Source: SSF14 sp037045585 (lineage in GTDB: Bacteria > Actinomycetota > Acidimicrobiia > Acidimicrobiales > Microtrichaceae). From it: a stretch of DNA of 64,000 nucleotides. This document shows positions 17,253 to 25,294 of this stretch, piece by piece (position 1 is the stretch's first letter; every line of letters starts with the position of its first letter). The translations under genes were made by a program, and so were the position numbers. The stretch spans positions 68,265-132,264 of the forward strand of contig JBAOIR010000051.1 in NCBI GenBank assembly GCA_037045585.1, given 5' to 3'. The notes beneath the pieces were generated by a model. It saw only the letters and a program-made list of their open reading frames with translations. It made no database searches and was not told the DNA's origin.

Positions 17253-18967
17253 TGACCCGGCGCTCCCCCCGGCCCGCCTCGATGCAGGCGAGCTTCGACG
17301 ATCTCGGCACCCCGTTGAGCGACGTCACGTTCTGCGTCATCGACTTCGAGACCACCGGCTCGAACACCGCCGACAGCAGCATCACCGAGATCGGCGCGGT
17401 GAAGCTGCGCGGCGGCGAATGCCTCGGCACGCTGCAGACGCTCGTGAACCCGGGCCGCGCCATCCCACCCACCATCACCGTGCTCACGGGCATCACCGAG
17501 GCGATGGTGGTGCGGGCACCCCGCATCGAGACCGTGCTCGGCACCCTCGTCGACTTCATCGGCGACGCGGTCATCGTGGCCCACAACGCGCGGTTCGACA
17601 TGGCGTTCCTGCAGGACGCGCTGCGACGCGACGGTCGCCCGCCGGCCACCAACACCGTCGTCGACACGGTGCCGCTCGCCCGGCGGCTGCTGCGCGACGA
17701 GGTCCCCAACTGCAAGCTCGGCACGCTCGCCCGCCACTTCCGGTTCCAGCACACACCGACGCACCGGGCGCTCGACGACGCCCTCGCCACCGGCGACCTC
17801 CTCCACGTCCTGCTGGATCGCGCCCGGGCCCTCGGCGTGACCGGCCTCGACGACCTGCGGACCCTCCCGAAGATGGCGAACCACGCCCAGGCCGCCAAGC
17901 TCCGACTGACCGACCGGCTTCCCCGCGAGCCCGGCGTGTACCTGTTCCGCGAACCGTCGGGCAAGGTGCTGTACGTCGGCAAGGCCACCAACCTCCGCAG
18001 TCGGGTGCGGTCGTACTTCTCGACCGACGATCGACGAAAGATCGGTCCGATGCTGCGCGAGATGGGTCGCATCGACTTCAAGCGCACGTCGAGCCCGCTC
18101 GAGGCCGCCGTGCTCGAGATCCGGCTCATCCACCACCTCGAACCGCACTACAACCGGGAGGGCACGCGCTGGCGGAAGTCGGTGTACGTGAAACTCTCCG
18201 CCGAGCGGTTCCCCCGTCTCACGGTCGTGAAGCAAGCTCGGGACGACGGGGGCACCTACCTCGGGCCGATCGGCTCACGGGCCAACGCCGCGCTCGTGGT
18301 GGAGGCGATCGAGACCGTGGTGCCGCTGCGCCGCTGCACCGCCACCAAACCGACGTCGCGGGGGCCCTGCATCCCGGCGCAGCTCGGCGTGGCGCTCTGC
18401 TTGTGCGACCGGTCCATGACCCCGGAGGACTACGCCCCCACCGCGGCGCTCGCCCGGCGTTGCCTCACGACCGATCCCGGTGTCGTGATCGACGCGCTCA
18501 CCGACCGCATGCGCGATCTCGCCGCCGAGGAGCGCTTCGAGGAAGCGGCCGCGACCCCGCGACCGTCTCACGGCGTACACCGACGCCCTCCAACGCCAAC
18601 GGCTCCTCGACCGCCAGCGGAGCACGACGCTGCTCGAGATCGAGGACGCCGTCGGCAACCGCTTCGAGTTCCGGCGCGGCCAGCTGGTGCGCCACTGGGC
18701 GCCCGTTGCCGACGGCGACGCGACGCGGCTCGACGGCATGGATCCCGGCCGGGCGATCGAAGCGCAACCGACCGACCCCGGGCCGCCCGAGGCCGGCCCG
18801 CTCGACGCCGAGCTCACCGACGAGCTGTTGCTGATGGCCCGCTGGCTCGACCGCAATGCCGGCCGGATCCGGGTCAACCACGTCGAGGGCGAACTGTCCT
18901 CCCCGGTGCGCCCGGTCCCCGTCCCGGGCGGGTCGCGGTGCCGGCGGCTCGGCGCCTCGCCAGCTGA
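17252..18967 (+). CDS. DnaQ exonuclease-UvrC/Cho hybrid nuclease, frameshifted
   Basis: The N-terminal DEDDh exonuclease carries DFETTGSN (about residue 30), HNARFDMAFL (about 110) and HRALDDA (about 170). It is followed by a GIY-YIG domain (GVYLFREPSGKVLYVGKATN, about 230) and UvrC-like sequence. This is the DnaQ-UvrC/Cho fusion seen in actinobacteria such as Mycobacterium. An extra C in the run at 18555-18558 shifts the frame. A second shift near 18930 is needed to reach the stop at 18967. Two LexA boxes immediately upstream indicate DNA-damage induction. Starts are GTG 17252 or ATG 17282; the latter leaves the boxes clear of the coding region. A repair role in incision and trimming is likely. 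Confidence 0.85.
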   Translation: MTRRSPRPASMQASFDDLGTPLSDVTFCVIDFETTGSNTADSSITEIGAVKLRGGECLGTLQTLVNPGRAIPPTITVLTGITEAMVVRAPRIETVLGTLVDFIGDAVIVAHNARFDMAFLQDALRRDGRPPATNTVVDTVPLARRLLRDEVPNCKLGTLARHFRFQHTPTHRALDDALATGDLLHVLLDRARALGVTGLDDLRTLPKMANHAQAAKLRLTDRLPREPGVYLFREPSGKVLYVGKATNLRSRVRSYFSTDDRRKIGPMLREMGRIDFKRTSSPLEAAVLEIRLIHHLEPHYNREGTRWRKSVYVKLSAERFPRLTVVKQARDDGGTYLGPIGSRANAALVVEAIETVVPLRRCTATKPTSRGPCIPAQLGVALCLCDRSMTPEDYAPTAALARRCLTTDPGVVIDALTDRMRDLAAEERFEEAAATPRPSHGVHRRPPTPTAPRPPAEHDAARDRGRRRQPLRVPARPAGAPLGARCRRRRDAARRHGSRPGDRSATDRPRAARGRPARRRAHRRAVADGPLARPQCRPDPGQPRRGRTVLPGAPGPRPGRVAVPAARRLAS

Positions 18968-18970
18968 GCC

Positions 18971-18994
18971 GAGGCCCCGATCAGCTCGGGCCTC
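18971..18994. terminator. Bidirectional hairpin between convergent genes
   Basis: GAGGCCCCGA and TCGGGCCTC form a stem with one bulged C around a five-base loop. It lies between the hybrid nuclease stop and the lipoprotein stop and probably terminates both transcripts. Confidence 0.55.
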
Positions 18995-19937
18995 AGCGAC
19001 CGCCGAAGATCGTGGTCGGATCGAAGGCCGTGGCGTTCTCGGGCACGTCGATCGTGATGTCGGCGTCGACGTCCCACAACTCGAACGTCGACACCATCGA
19101 GGTCGCACCGCCCCCGGGGAGCCCGAGCGCCGTGGGGTTGATCTCGAAGCGCATCCGGTGCACCAGGCCGTCGTCGCCCAACCAGACGTCGACGGGGACG
19201 GTGCCCTCTCCCAGCTCGTCGGTCAGCCCGCCGAGATCTCCCAGGACCTTGCCCAGGTCGACATCGACGCTGGAGTGCGTCGTCGCGAGGCCGCGCACCT
19301 CCTCCGGGCCGATCGTGGTGACCTCGCCGTAGGCGCCCGACAGCAACGACGCCGTCTCCCGGCCGAGGTCCTGTCCGACGGCGCTGCCGAAGAGGTCGCC
19401 GCCGTCGAACGGGGTGTCGCCCTCGGGCACATCGAAGCGGTACCACTCGACCTGCCCGGCTCCCGGCTCGTCGCCCTCCGCACCGTCGGAGAACAGATCG
19501 GTGAACTCGGCGAGCAGCGACCCGCCGACGTAGAGGGTCGAGCCGTCGGTGATCATCTCGGTGGTCACGCCGTCGGCGGGTGCGTCGTCGCCGAGGAGTT
19601 CCCCGGTCGAGAGGCGGGTCGACTGGCGGGTCCGGTCGCCGGAGAACTCGCCGGTGAGCGTCATGAACACGTTGCCGTCACCGTCGGCGATCGTGCTCTC
19701 GTAGCGCCCCGACGAGACCGAGCTGGTGGCTTCGCCGGCCGAACGCAACGCCGCGAGCGTCGCTCCAGCCGGCGCTCTGCCCGACATGCTGCCCGAACCC
19801 GATGCCGTCGCGGCCACCGGTGCCGACGGGGGCTTCGAGCTGATCGTGATCGTGCCCGGCTGGCTGCAACCGGCGAGGAGCGCGAGGCCGAGCGTCGCCG
19901 CGCCGACGACGGAGATGGTGCGATGAAAGCGGCTCAT
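18993..19937 (-). CDS. Secreted lipoprotein, LppX/LprAFG-like
   Basis: The ATG at 19937 starts a lipoprotein signal peptide with lipobox LALLAGC (Cys about residue 24). A Ser/Ala-rich linker and about 250 residues of beta-rich sequence follow, including ITDGSTLYVGGSLL and VWLGDDGLVHRMRFEI. The pattern matches LppX/LprG-like lipid-carrier lipoproteins. It would be anchored on the outer face of the membrane. Substrate unknown. It is flanked by trpD upstream on the same strand, 66 bases away. Confidence 0.75.
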   Translation of the reverse strand: MSRFHRTISVVGAATLGLALLAGCSQPGTITISSKPPSAPVAATASGSGSMSGRAPAGATLAALRSAGEATSSVSSGRYESTIADGDGNVFMTLTGEFSGDRTRQSTRLSTGELLGDDAPADGVTTEMITDGSTLYVGGSLLAEFTDLFSDGAEGDEPGAGQVEWYRFDVPEGDTPFDGGDLFGSAVGQDLGRETASLLSGAYGEVTTIGPEEVRGLATTHSSVDVDLGKVLGDLGGLTDELGEGTVPVDVWLGDDGLVHRMRFEINPTALGLPGGGATSMVSTFELWDVDADITIDVPENATAFDPTTIFGGR

Positions 19938-20003
19938 GGAGCGGAGGGTACCGGCGCGCCTCACCGAACGGTCCGCAGCCCGTGTGAAGGTTTCGTGGGC
20001 CGT

Positions 20004-21050
20004 TCAGTCGTTGCTGGCGTTGCTGGCGGCCACGAGGCGATCGAGCGTCGCAGCGGCGCGACCGTCGTCGATGGCAGCCGCGGCCAGGATCACACCATCG
20101 GCGAGATCGCCGGCGATGTCGGCCACCACGAGGCCCGCGGCGGCGTTGAGCACCACGATGTCACGATGGGCGCTGAGCTCGCCGCCGAGCACCCGGCGGG
20201 CGACCTCGGCGTTGGCCGCAGGATCGCCGACGGCGATGTCGTCGACGGTGCGGCGCTCCAGACCGACATCGGCCGGGTCGATCTCCCGCCGCGAGACCTC
20301 ACCGTCGACGATGTCGATGACGAGCGTGCGATCGGTGGTGGTGAGCTCGTCGAGCCCGTCGTGACCGTGCACGACCATGGCCCGCTTCATGCCCCGCTGG
20401 CGGAGCACCTCGGCGATGACGTCGACCCGCGCCGGGTCGGCCACGCCGAGCACCTGACGCGTCACGCCACCGGGATGCGACAGCGGCCCCAAGATGTTGA
20501 ACACCGTCGGGATACCGAGCTCGGAGCGCGTGGGCCCGACATGACGCATGGCGGGATGGAACATGCGGGCAAAGCAGAAGCCGACCCCGGCCGCTTCGAT
20601 GCACCGTTCCACGCCGGCCCCGTCGAGGTCGACGGCCACCCCGAGCTGCTCGAGGACGTCGGTCGAGCCCGACGTCGACGACGCCATCCGGTTGCCGTGC
20701 TTGCACACCGTCGCGCCCGCGGCCGCGGCCACGATGCTGGCGACGGTCGACACGTTGAAGGCACGGTCGCGCAGCGTGGGCGACCCACCGGTGCCGACGA
20801 TGTCGATCGCTCCGGCCGGCAGGCGCAGCGGTGCGGCCACGGCCACCATCGCCTCGACCAGGCCGGTGATCTCCTCGGCGGTCTCGCCCTTGAGTCGCAA
20901 TGCGACGATGAACGCTGCGAGCTGGGCGGACGTGGCGCCCCCGGCGAGCACCTCCGCCAAGGCCCCGCGCGATTCGGCCGACGTGAGATCGGCGCCCGCG
21001 GCGAGCCGTCCGAGCACCTTCGTCCAGCCCTCGAACCCGTCAGTCTCCAA
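20004..21050 (-). CDS. trpD: Anthranilate phosphoribosyltransferase
   Basis: TrpD joins anthranilate to PRPP in tryptophan synthesis. The 348-residue product has the glycine-rich DIVGTGGSPTLRDRAFNVST motif (PRPP binding), CKHGNRMASSTSGSTDVLE, MRHVGPTRSELGIPTVFNIL (anthranilate site) and LGPLSHPGG. The start is a TTG at 21050. No other trp gene is seen nearby. Confidence 0.95.
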   Translation of the reverse strand: METDGFEGWTKVLGRLAAGADLTSAESRGALAEVLAGGATSAQLAAFIVALRLKGETAEEITGLVEAMVAVAAPLRLPAGAIDIVGTGGSPTLRDRAFNVSTVASIVAAAAGATVCKHGNRMASSTSGSTDVLEQLGVAVDLDGAGVERCIEAAGVGFCFARMFHPAMRHVGPTRSELGIPTVFNILGPLSHPGGVTRQVLGVADPARVDVIAEVLRQRGMKRAMVVHGHDGLDELTTTDRTLVIDIVDGEVSRREIDPADVGLERRTVDDIAVGDPAANAEVARRVLGGELSAHRDIVVLNAAAGLVVADIAGDLADGVILAAAAIDDGRAAATLDRLVAASNASND

Positions 21051-21087
21051 CGTCAGTCCTCACCCCAGCCCACGGCGGTTCCGCCGG

Positions 21088-21342
21088 TCAGCTGGCGATG
21101 TTACCGACCTGGGCGTGGACCCGGCGGCGACGGCGGATGATGCGGAGCCGTTCCCGCTCGGTCGCCCCACCCCAGACACCGTTCTTCTCCCGGTTGTCGA
21201 TGGCATGCTCGAGGCATGCCTCCATCACCGGGCACTCGCCGCAGATCGCCTTGGCGGCGTCGGCCTCTTCGTCGGTTGGGGGGTAAAAGATGGCGGGATC
21301 CAAACCGCTGCACGCGGCACGCCCGACCCAGTTCCTGTCCAT
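21088..21342 (-). CDS. WhiB-family iron-sulfur transcription factor
   Basis: The 84-residue protein has the four cluster-binding cysteines C11, C34, C37 and C43 (C..CxxC....C), the GVWGG turn and a basic tail (RIIRRRRR), the standard WhiB plan. WhiB proteins bind a [4Fe-4S] cluster and modulate sigma-A promoters in actinobacteria. Which WhiB subclass this is cannot be said. It is divergent from glpD, with about 185 bases of shared upstream DNA. Confidence 0.95.
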   Translation of the reverse strand: MDRNWVGRAACSGLDPAIFYPPTDEEADAAKAICGECPVMEACLEHAIDNREKNGVWGGATERERLRIIRRRRRVHAQVGNIAS

Positions 21343-21502
21343 TGACTTTCGATCCTTGCGGGCCGTTCGGTGCCCTGTCCAATCAGTTGTGGCGGGCAGT
21401 TCCCACCGTGCGGTTGCAACGCTTTCACCCCATGTTTTCGGTCGTGAATTACGTCACATCGGCTGCTGTGCCAGGCGGCACGGGCCCGACTTCGGACCGC
21501 GT

Positions 21503-21520
21503 TGTTACCCCGCGGTAACA
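21503..21520. promoter_or_regulatory. Inverted repeat upstream of glpD
   Basis: TGTTACC-CCGC-GGTAACA has 7-bp arms and ends seven bases before the glpD GTG start at 21528. Position suggests an operator or a leaderless promoter element. No cognate regulator is identified. Confidence 0.5.
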
Positions 21521-21527
21521 TCGGAGC

Positions 21528-23219
21528 GTGACTCTCGCAGCATTCGAACGCGCCACGTCCCTCGATCGCCTCCGCCACGAGACCTTCGACCTCGTTGTCA
21601 TCGGCGGTGGCGTCACCGGGGCCGGTGTCGCTGCTCGATGCCGCTGTCGCGTGGTTCTCAAGGTTGCGCTCGTCGAGCGCGACGACTTCTCCTCGGGCAC
21701 GTCGTCCAAGTCGTCCAAGCTCATTCACGGCGGGCTCCGCTACCTACAGCAAGGTGACGTCAAGCTCGTCTACGAAGCCCTCGCCGAGCGTCAGCGCCTC
21801 CTCACCAATGCGCCGCACCTCGTGAAGCTCCTCCCCTTCCTCCTGCCCATGTTCGGCAAGGGCGGCGTGATCCCCGCCAAGATCGCCCGCCTGCTCGGCA
21901 CCGCCATGTGGGGCTACGACCTCACCGGCGGGTTCAAGGTCGGCAAGCTCCACAAGCGGGTCACCAAGTCCGAGGCGCTCGAGTACATGCCGACGCTGCC
22001 CGCCAAGAACCTGGTCAGCGGGTACCTCTACTTCGACGCCGCAGCCGACGACTCCCGTCTCGTCGTCGCCATCTGCCGCACCGCAGCGCTGCACCACGGC
22101 GCGGTGATGGCCAACCGGGTCACCGTCACCGGCCTCACCCAGGGCGCCGCCGGCAACGTCAACGGGGTCACCGTCGCCGCCGACGGCGATGAGTTCACCA
22201 TCGCCACCAATGCCGTCGTCAACGCCGCCGGCGTCTGGGCCGACCGGGTCCGCACCCTCGACGAAGGCACCGACCCCGATTCGATGCGGCCGGCCAAGGG
22301 GGTGCACCTCACGGTCCCCCACCACCTCGTGCGCAACTCCATCGCCGCGGTGATTCCCGTCCCCAAGGACCGCCGCTCGGTGTTCGTCGTGCCCCACGGC
22401 GAGTTCACCTACATCGGCACCACCGACACCGACTACGACGGCAGCATCGACGATCCGCAGTGCACCGAGGACGACATCGATTACCTCCTGTCCGCGATCA
22501 ACGCCAACAACGTCAACACGATCACCCGTGACGACATCGTCGGCACCTGGGCTGGCCTGCGTCCGCTCGTGAAGTCGGCGTCGTCGGGCCGGACCGCCGA
22601 TCTCTCCCGTGGCCACAACATCCACCGCTCCCCGAGCGGCGTCGTCACGATCACGGGCGGCAAGCTCACGACCTACCGCCACATGGCCGCCGACACCGTC
22701 GACGAGGTCGTCTCCGAGGTCCTCGGGGCCCGTGCCCCGCACGGCGCAAAGCGTTCGGTCACGAAGAAGCTCCGGCTCCGCGGCGCCGACGGCTACCAGT
22801 CGGTCACGGCCGCCGCCCGCGGCTACGGGGTCACCAGCGCTGTCGCCGACCACCTCGCCAACCGCTTCGGCGGCGAGGCCCGCGCCGTCATGGCGATGAT
22901 CAAGGACGACCCGACGCTGGCCGAGCCCCTCGTTCCGGGCCTTCCCTACGTGCGGGCCGAGGCGATCTTCGTGGTGCGCCACGAGATGGCTCGCTCCGTC
23001 GACGACGTGCTCAGCCGTCGCACCCGCGCCCGCCTCTACGGCCGCGCCGACTCGGCCGCCGCCGCAGACGCCGTCGCCGAGCTGATCGCTCCCGAGTTGG
23101 GGTGGAGCGCTGCCGAGGCCGCCGCCTCCGCCGCCGAGTTCCGGGCGCTGTGCGACCACGAGCGCGACGCCGCCGGTCTCGAGGACGTCCTCCTCGGTAC
23201 GGCACTCGCCACCGTCTGA
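21528..23219 (+). CDS. glpD: Glycerol-3-phosphate dehydrogenase (FAD)
   Basis: GlpD oxidises glycerol 3-phosphate to dihydroxyacetone phosphate at the membrane. The 563-residue protein has the FAD Rossmann motif DLVVIGGGVTGAGVA, SSKSSKLIHGGLRYLQQGD, the GIGTTDTDYDG-like IGTTDTDYDG and the late GGKLTTYRHMAADTVDEV. Near residues 36-45 the expected ALDAASRGLKV is replaced by AARCRCRVVLKV. Removing one base at each of about 21633, 21645 and 21655 restores the family sequence, so three clustered insertions leave the frame intact overall. The start is a GTG. Confidence 0.93.
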   Translation: MTLAAFERATSLDRLRHETFDLVVIGGGVTGAGVAARCRCRVVLKVALVERDDFSSGTSSKSSKLIHGGLRYLQQGDVKLVYEALAERQRLLTNAPHLVKLLPFLLPMFGKGGVIPAKIARLLGTAMWGYDLTGGFKVGKLHKRVTKSEALEYMPTLPAKNLVSGYLYFDAAADDSRLVVAICRTAALHHGAVMANRVTVTGLTQGAAGNVNGVTVAADGDEFTIATNAVVNAAGVWADRVRTLDEGTDPDSMRPAKGVHLTVPHHLVRNSIAAVIPVPKDRRSVFVVPHGEFTYIGTTDTDYDGSIDDPQCTEDDIDYLLSAINANNVNTITRDDIVGTWAGLRPLVKSASSGRTADLSRGHNIHRSPSGVVTITGGKLTTYRHMAADTVDEVVSEVLGARAPHGAKRSVTKKLRLRGADGYQSVTAAARGYGVTSAVADHLANRFGGEARAVMAMIKDDPTLAEPLVPGLPYVRAEAIFVVRHEMARSVDDVLSRRTRARLYGRADSAAAADAVAELIAPELGWSAAEAAASAAEFRALCDHERDAAGLEDVLLGTALATV

Positions 23220-23249
23220 CTGAGCGATCCGACCGCCCCGTCGGGTTCT

Positions 23250-23288
23250 GGTCGTGGAATCGCCCGCTGAGCGGGCGATTGCGCGACC
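23250..23288. terminator. Strong hairpin after glpD
   Basis: An 11-bp arm pair, AATCGCCCGCT (23258-23268) with AGCGGGCGATT (23270-23280), is extended by GGTCG (23250-23254) with CGACC (23284-23288). It separates glpD from the AGPS-like oxidase gene. Confidence 0.6.
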
Positions 23289-23351
23289 GAAAGCCGGTGG
23301 GCGCCGCGGAAGAGGGCAAGCTGTCGGGGGTCCGCCCTAACATCGGCACCG

Positions 23352-24875
23352 ATGACTGCAGCTCCTGAGACCGGCCCCGCCCAACCGACCCCGCCGATCG
23401 CCCTCGCCGGTGGCACCACGACCGGCCGTCTGGGCGCCGCCCGCGTCGACGTGAGCGCGGCCACGCTCGCCCGCCTCCAGTCGGCATGCGCCGGGGTCAC
23501 GACCGACGCCGTCACACTTGCGGAGAGCAGCCGCGACTGGTGGCCGCTCGCCATGACGTGGGCGCTCGACGGTCAGGTCGGCGAGCTGGCGTCGGTCGTG
23601 TGCCGCCCGAGCACCAACGACGAGGTCGCCGCGGTCGCGGCGATCTGCAACGAGGAGCGCATCCCCCTGACGGTGGCCGCCGGCCGATCCGGCGTCGGCG
23701 GCGGATCCATCCCGGTCCACGGCGGCGTGGTGCTCGACCTGTGCGGCCTGAGCGGCATCATCGACGTCGACGACCACTCCCTCGTCGCCCGGGTCCGCGC
23801 CGGCACGTTCGGCGACCACTTCGAGCACGAGCTCCGCACCACCTACGGCCTCACCGCCGGCCACTGGCCGCAGTCGATGACACTCGCCACCGTCGGCGGA
23901 TGGATCGCCTGCCGAGGCGCCGGCCAGCTCTCGACGCGCTACGGCAAGATCGAGGACATCGTGACGGGGCTCGAGGTCGTCCTCGCCGACGGCACCACCA
24001 TCCACACGGGCGGCTACCCCCGTCAGGCCGCCGGTCCCGACCTCAACCAGGTGTTCATCGGGAGTGAGGGCACGCTGGGCATCGTCGTCGAGGCCCAGCT
24101 TCGGCTCCACCCGGCGCCGACCCACGAGCGTCGTGGGGCGTGGGGCTTCGCGAGCTTCGCCGACGGGCTCGAGGCCTGCCGCCGCATCCTCCGTCGAGGG
24201 GCGACGCCCGCCGTGCTCCGGCTGTACGACACCATCGAATCCGACCGGAACTACCACACGGGCGCGCCCGGAACCGACGGAGCGCTCAACGTGGTGGTCG
24301 CGCTCGACGAGGGCGACGAACCGATCGTGGAGGGCAGCTGGGCGGTTGTCGAGGCGGAGTGCGCCGAAGCGGTTCGGCTCGGCGACGACCTGGTCGAGCA
24401 CTGGCTCGGGAAGCGCAACGACGTCTCTCAGCTCGAGGCGCTCATCAGTGGCGGGCTGGTCGTCGACACCATGGAGATCTCGGCGCCGTGGGCCCACCTC
24501 GAACGCATCTACCACGAGGCGACGACCGCCATCGGGGGCGTCGAGGGCGTCCTGGCCGTATCAGCGCACCAGTCCCACGCCTACACCGACGGCGCCTGCC
24601 TCTACTTCACGTTCGCCGGCAAGCCGGGGGCGACGGCCAAGGACGAGTTCTACCGGGCGATCTGGGACGCCGGCACCCGCGCCGTCCTCGCTGCCGGCGG
24701 CTCGCTCAGCCATCACCACGGAGTGGGGCTCAACCGTTCGCGGTACATGGCCGAGGCGCTCGGGGGCGGCCTCGGCGTCATCGCCGCCATCAAGGCCGGC
24801 CTCGATCCCAACGGCATCCTCAACCCCGGCAAGCTCGGCCTGCCCGATCCGTTCGGCAGCGTCGTCGTTCCGTGA
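23352..24875 (+). CDS. FAD-linked oxidase, alkyl-DHAP synthase-like
   Basis: The 507-residue flavoprotein of the VAO/PCMH fold shows the FAD-binding TVAAGRSGVGGGSIPVHGGV, WPQSMTLATVGGWIACRGAG, and FIGSEGTLGIV. Near the C-terminus is SLSHHHGVGLNRSRYM, the His-rich motif typical of alkyldihydroxyacetonephosphate synthases. Those enzymes form the ether bond of ether lipids from acyl-DHAP. A D-lactate or glycolate oxidase activity cannot be excluded. The next gene overlaps by four bases, then an FGGY kinase, so a role in glycerol-phosphate or DHAP metabolism is plausible. Confidence 0.8.
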   Translation: MTAAPETGPAQPTPPIALAGGTTTGRLGAARVDVSAATLARLQSACAGVTTDAVTLAESSRDWWPLAMTWALDGQVGELASVVCRPSTNDEVAAVAAICNEERIPLTVAAGRSGVGGGSIPVHGGVVLDLCGLSGIIDVDDHSLVARVRAGTFGDHFEHELRTTYGLTAGHWPQSMTLATVGGWIACRGAGQLSTRYGKIEDIVTGLEVVLADGTTIHTGGYPRQAAGPDLNQVFIGSEGTLGIVVEAQLRLHPAPTHERRGAWGFASFADGLEACRRILRRGATPAVLRLYDTIESDRNYHTGAPGTDGALNVVVALDEGDEPIVEGSWAVVEAECAEAVRLGDDLVEHWLGKRNDVSQLEALISGGLVVDTMEISAPWAHLERIYHEATTAIGGVEGVLAVSAHQSHAYTDGACLYFTFAGKPGATAKDEFYRAIWDAGTRAVLAAGGSLSHHHGVGLNRSRYMAEALGGGLGVIAAIKAGLDPNGILNPGKLGLPDPFGSVVVP

Positions 24876-25294
24876 TCGACCCCGAGCCGACTCCGGCGCG
24901 CATCACGCTCTACTGGTCTGCGATCTGGCGGGCCGCGATCACGACGGTGACGTTCGCCGTGCCGTTGTCGCTCCTGCAGAAGTGGCTGGTCGAGAGCGAC
25001 CGCGTCGCCGGCGACGAGGCCGTGAACTTCCTCCTGAACCTGGCGATCATGTTCTGCGGCGCACTCGGTGGGTACGCCGCCGCCAAGCTGGCGCCGACGT
25101 CGCGACTGCAGAACGGCGCGGCCGCGGCGGCCCTCGGCGCCATCGTCATCCAGGTGGCCGGAGCGATCCGCCACACCATCATCGGCCGGGACATCTCGAG
25201 CCCGATCAGCTGGATCTTCCTGGCGCTGCTGCTGTCGATCTTCGGCATGTTCGGCGCGTGGGTGTTCGGCAAGACCAACGGGAGCACGACATGA
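24872..25294 (+). CDS. Small membrane protein of unknown function
   Basis: GTG at 24872 overlaps the upstream stop, and its own stop overlaps the next ATG, so it is tightly coupled on both sides. The 140 residues contain about four hydrophobic helices (ITTVTFAVPLSLL, FLLNLAIMFCGALGGYAAAK, GAAAAALGAIVIQVAGAI, ISWIFLALLLSIFGMFGAWVF). No family is recognised. Its place between two soluble enzymes of glycerol-phosphate-like metabolism suggests a transport or membrane-tethering partner. Confidence 0.75.
   Translation: MIDPEPTPARITLYWSAIWRAAITTVTFAVPLSLLQKWLVESDRVAGDEAVNFLLNLAIMFCGALGGYAAAKLAPTSRLQNGAAAAALGAIVIQVAGAIRHTIIGRDISSPISWIFLALLLSIFGMFGAWVFGKTNGSTT

Noticed and set aside
18687..21140. An 817-codon plus-strand open frame
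   Set aside because: Only its first ~80 codons are the frameshifted end of the hybrid nuclease. The remainder is antisense to the lipoprotein and trpD.
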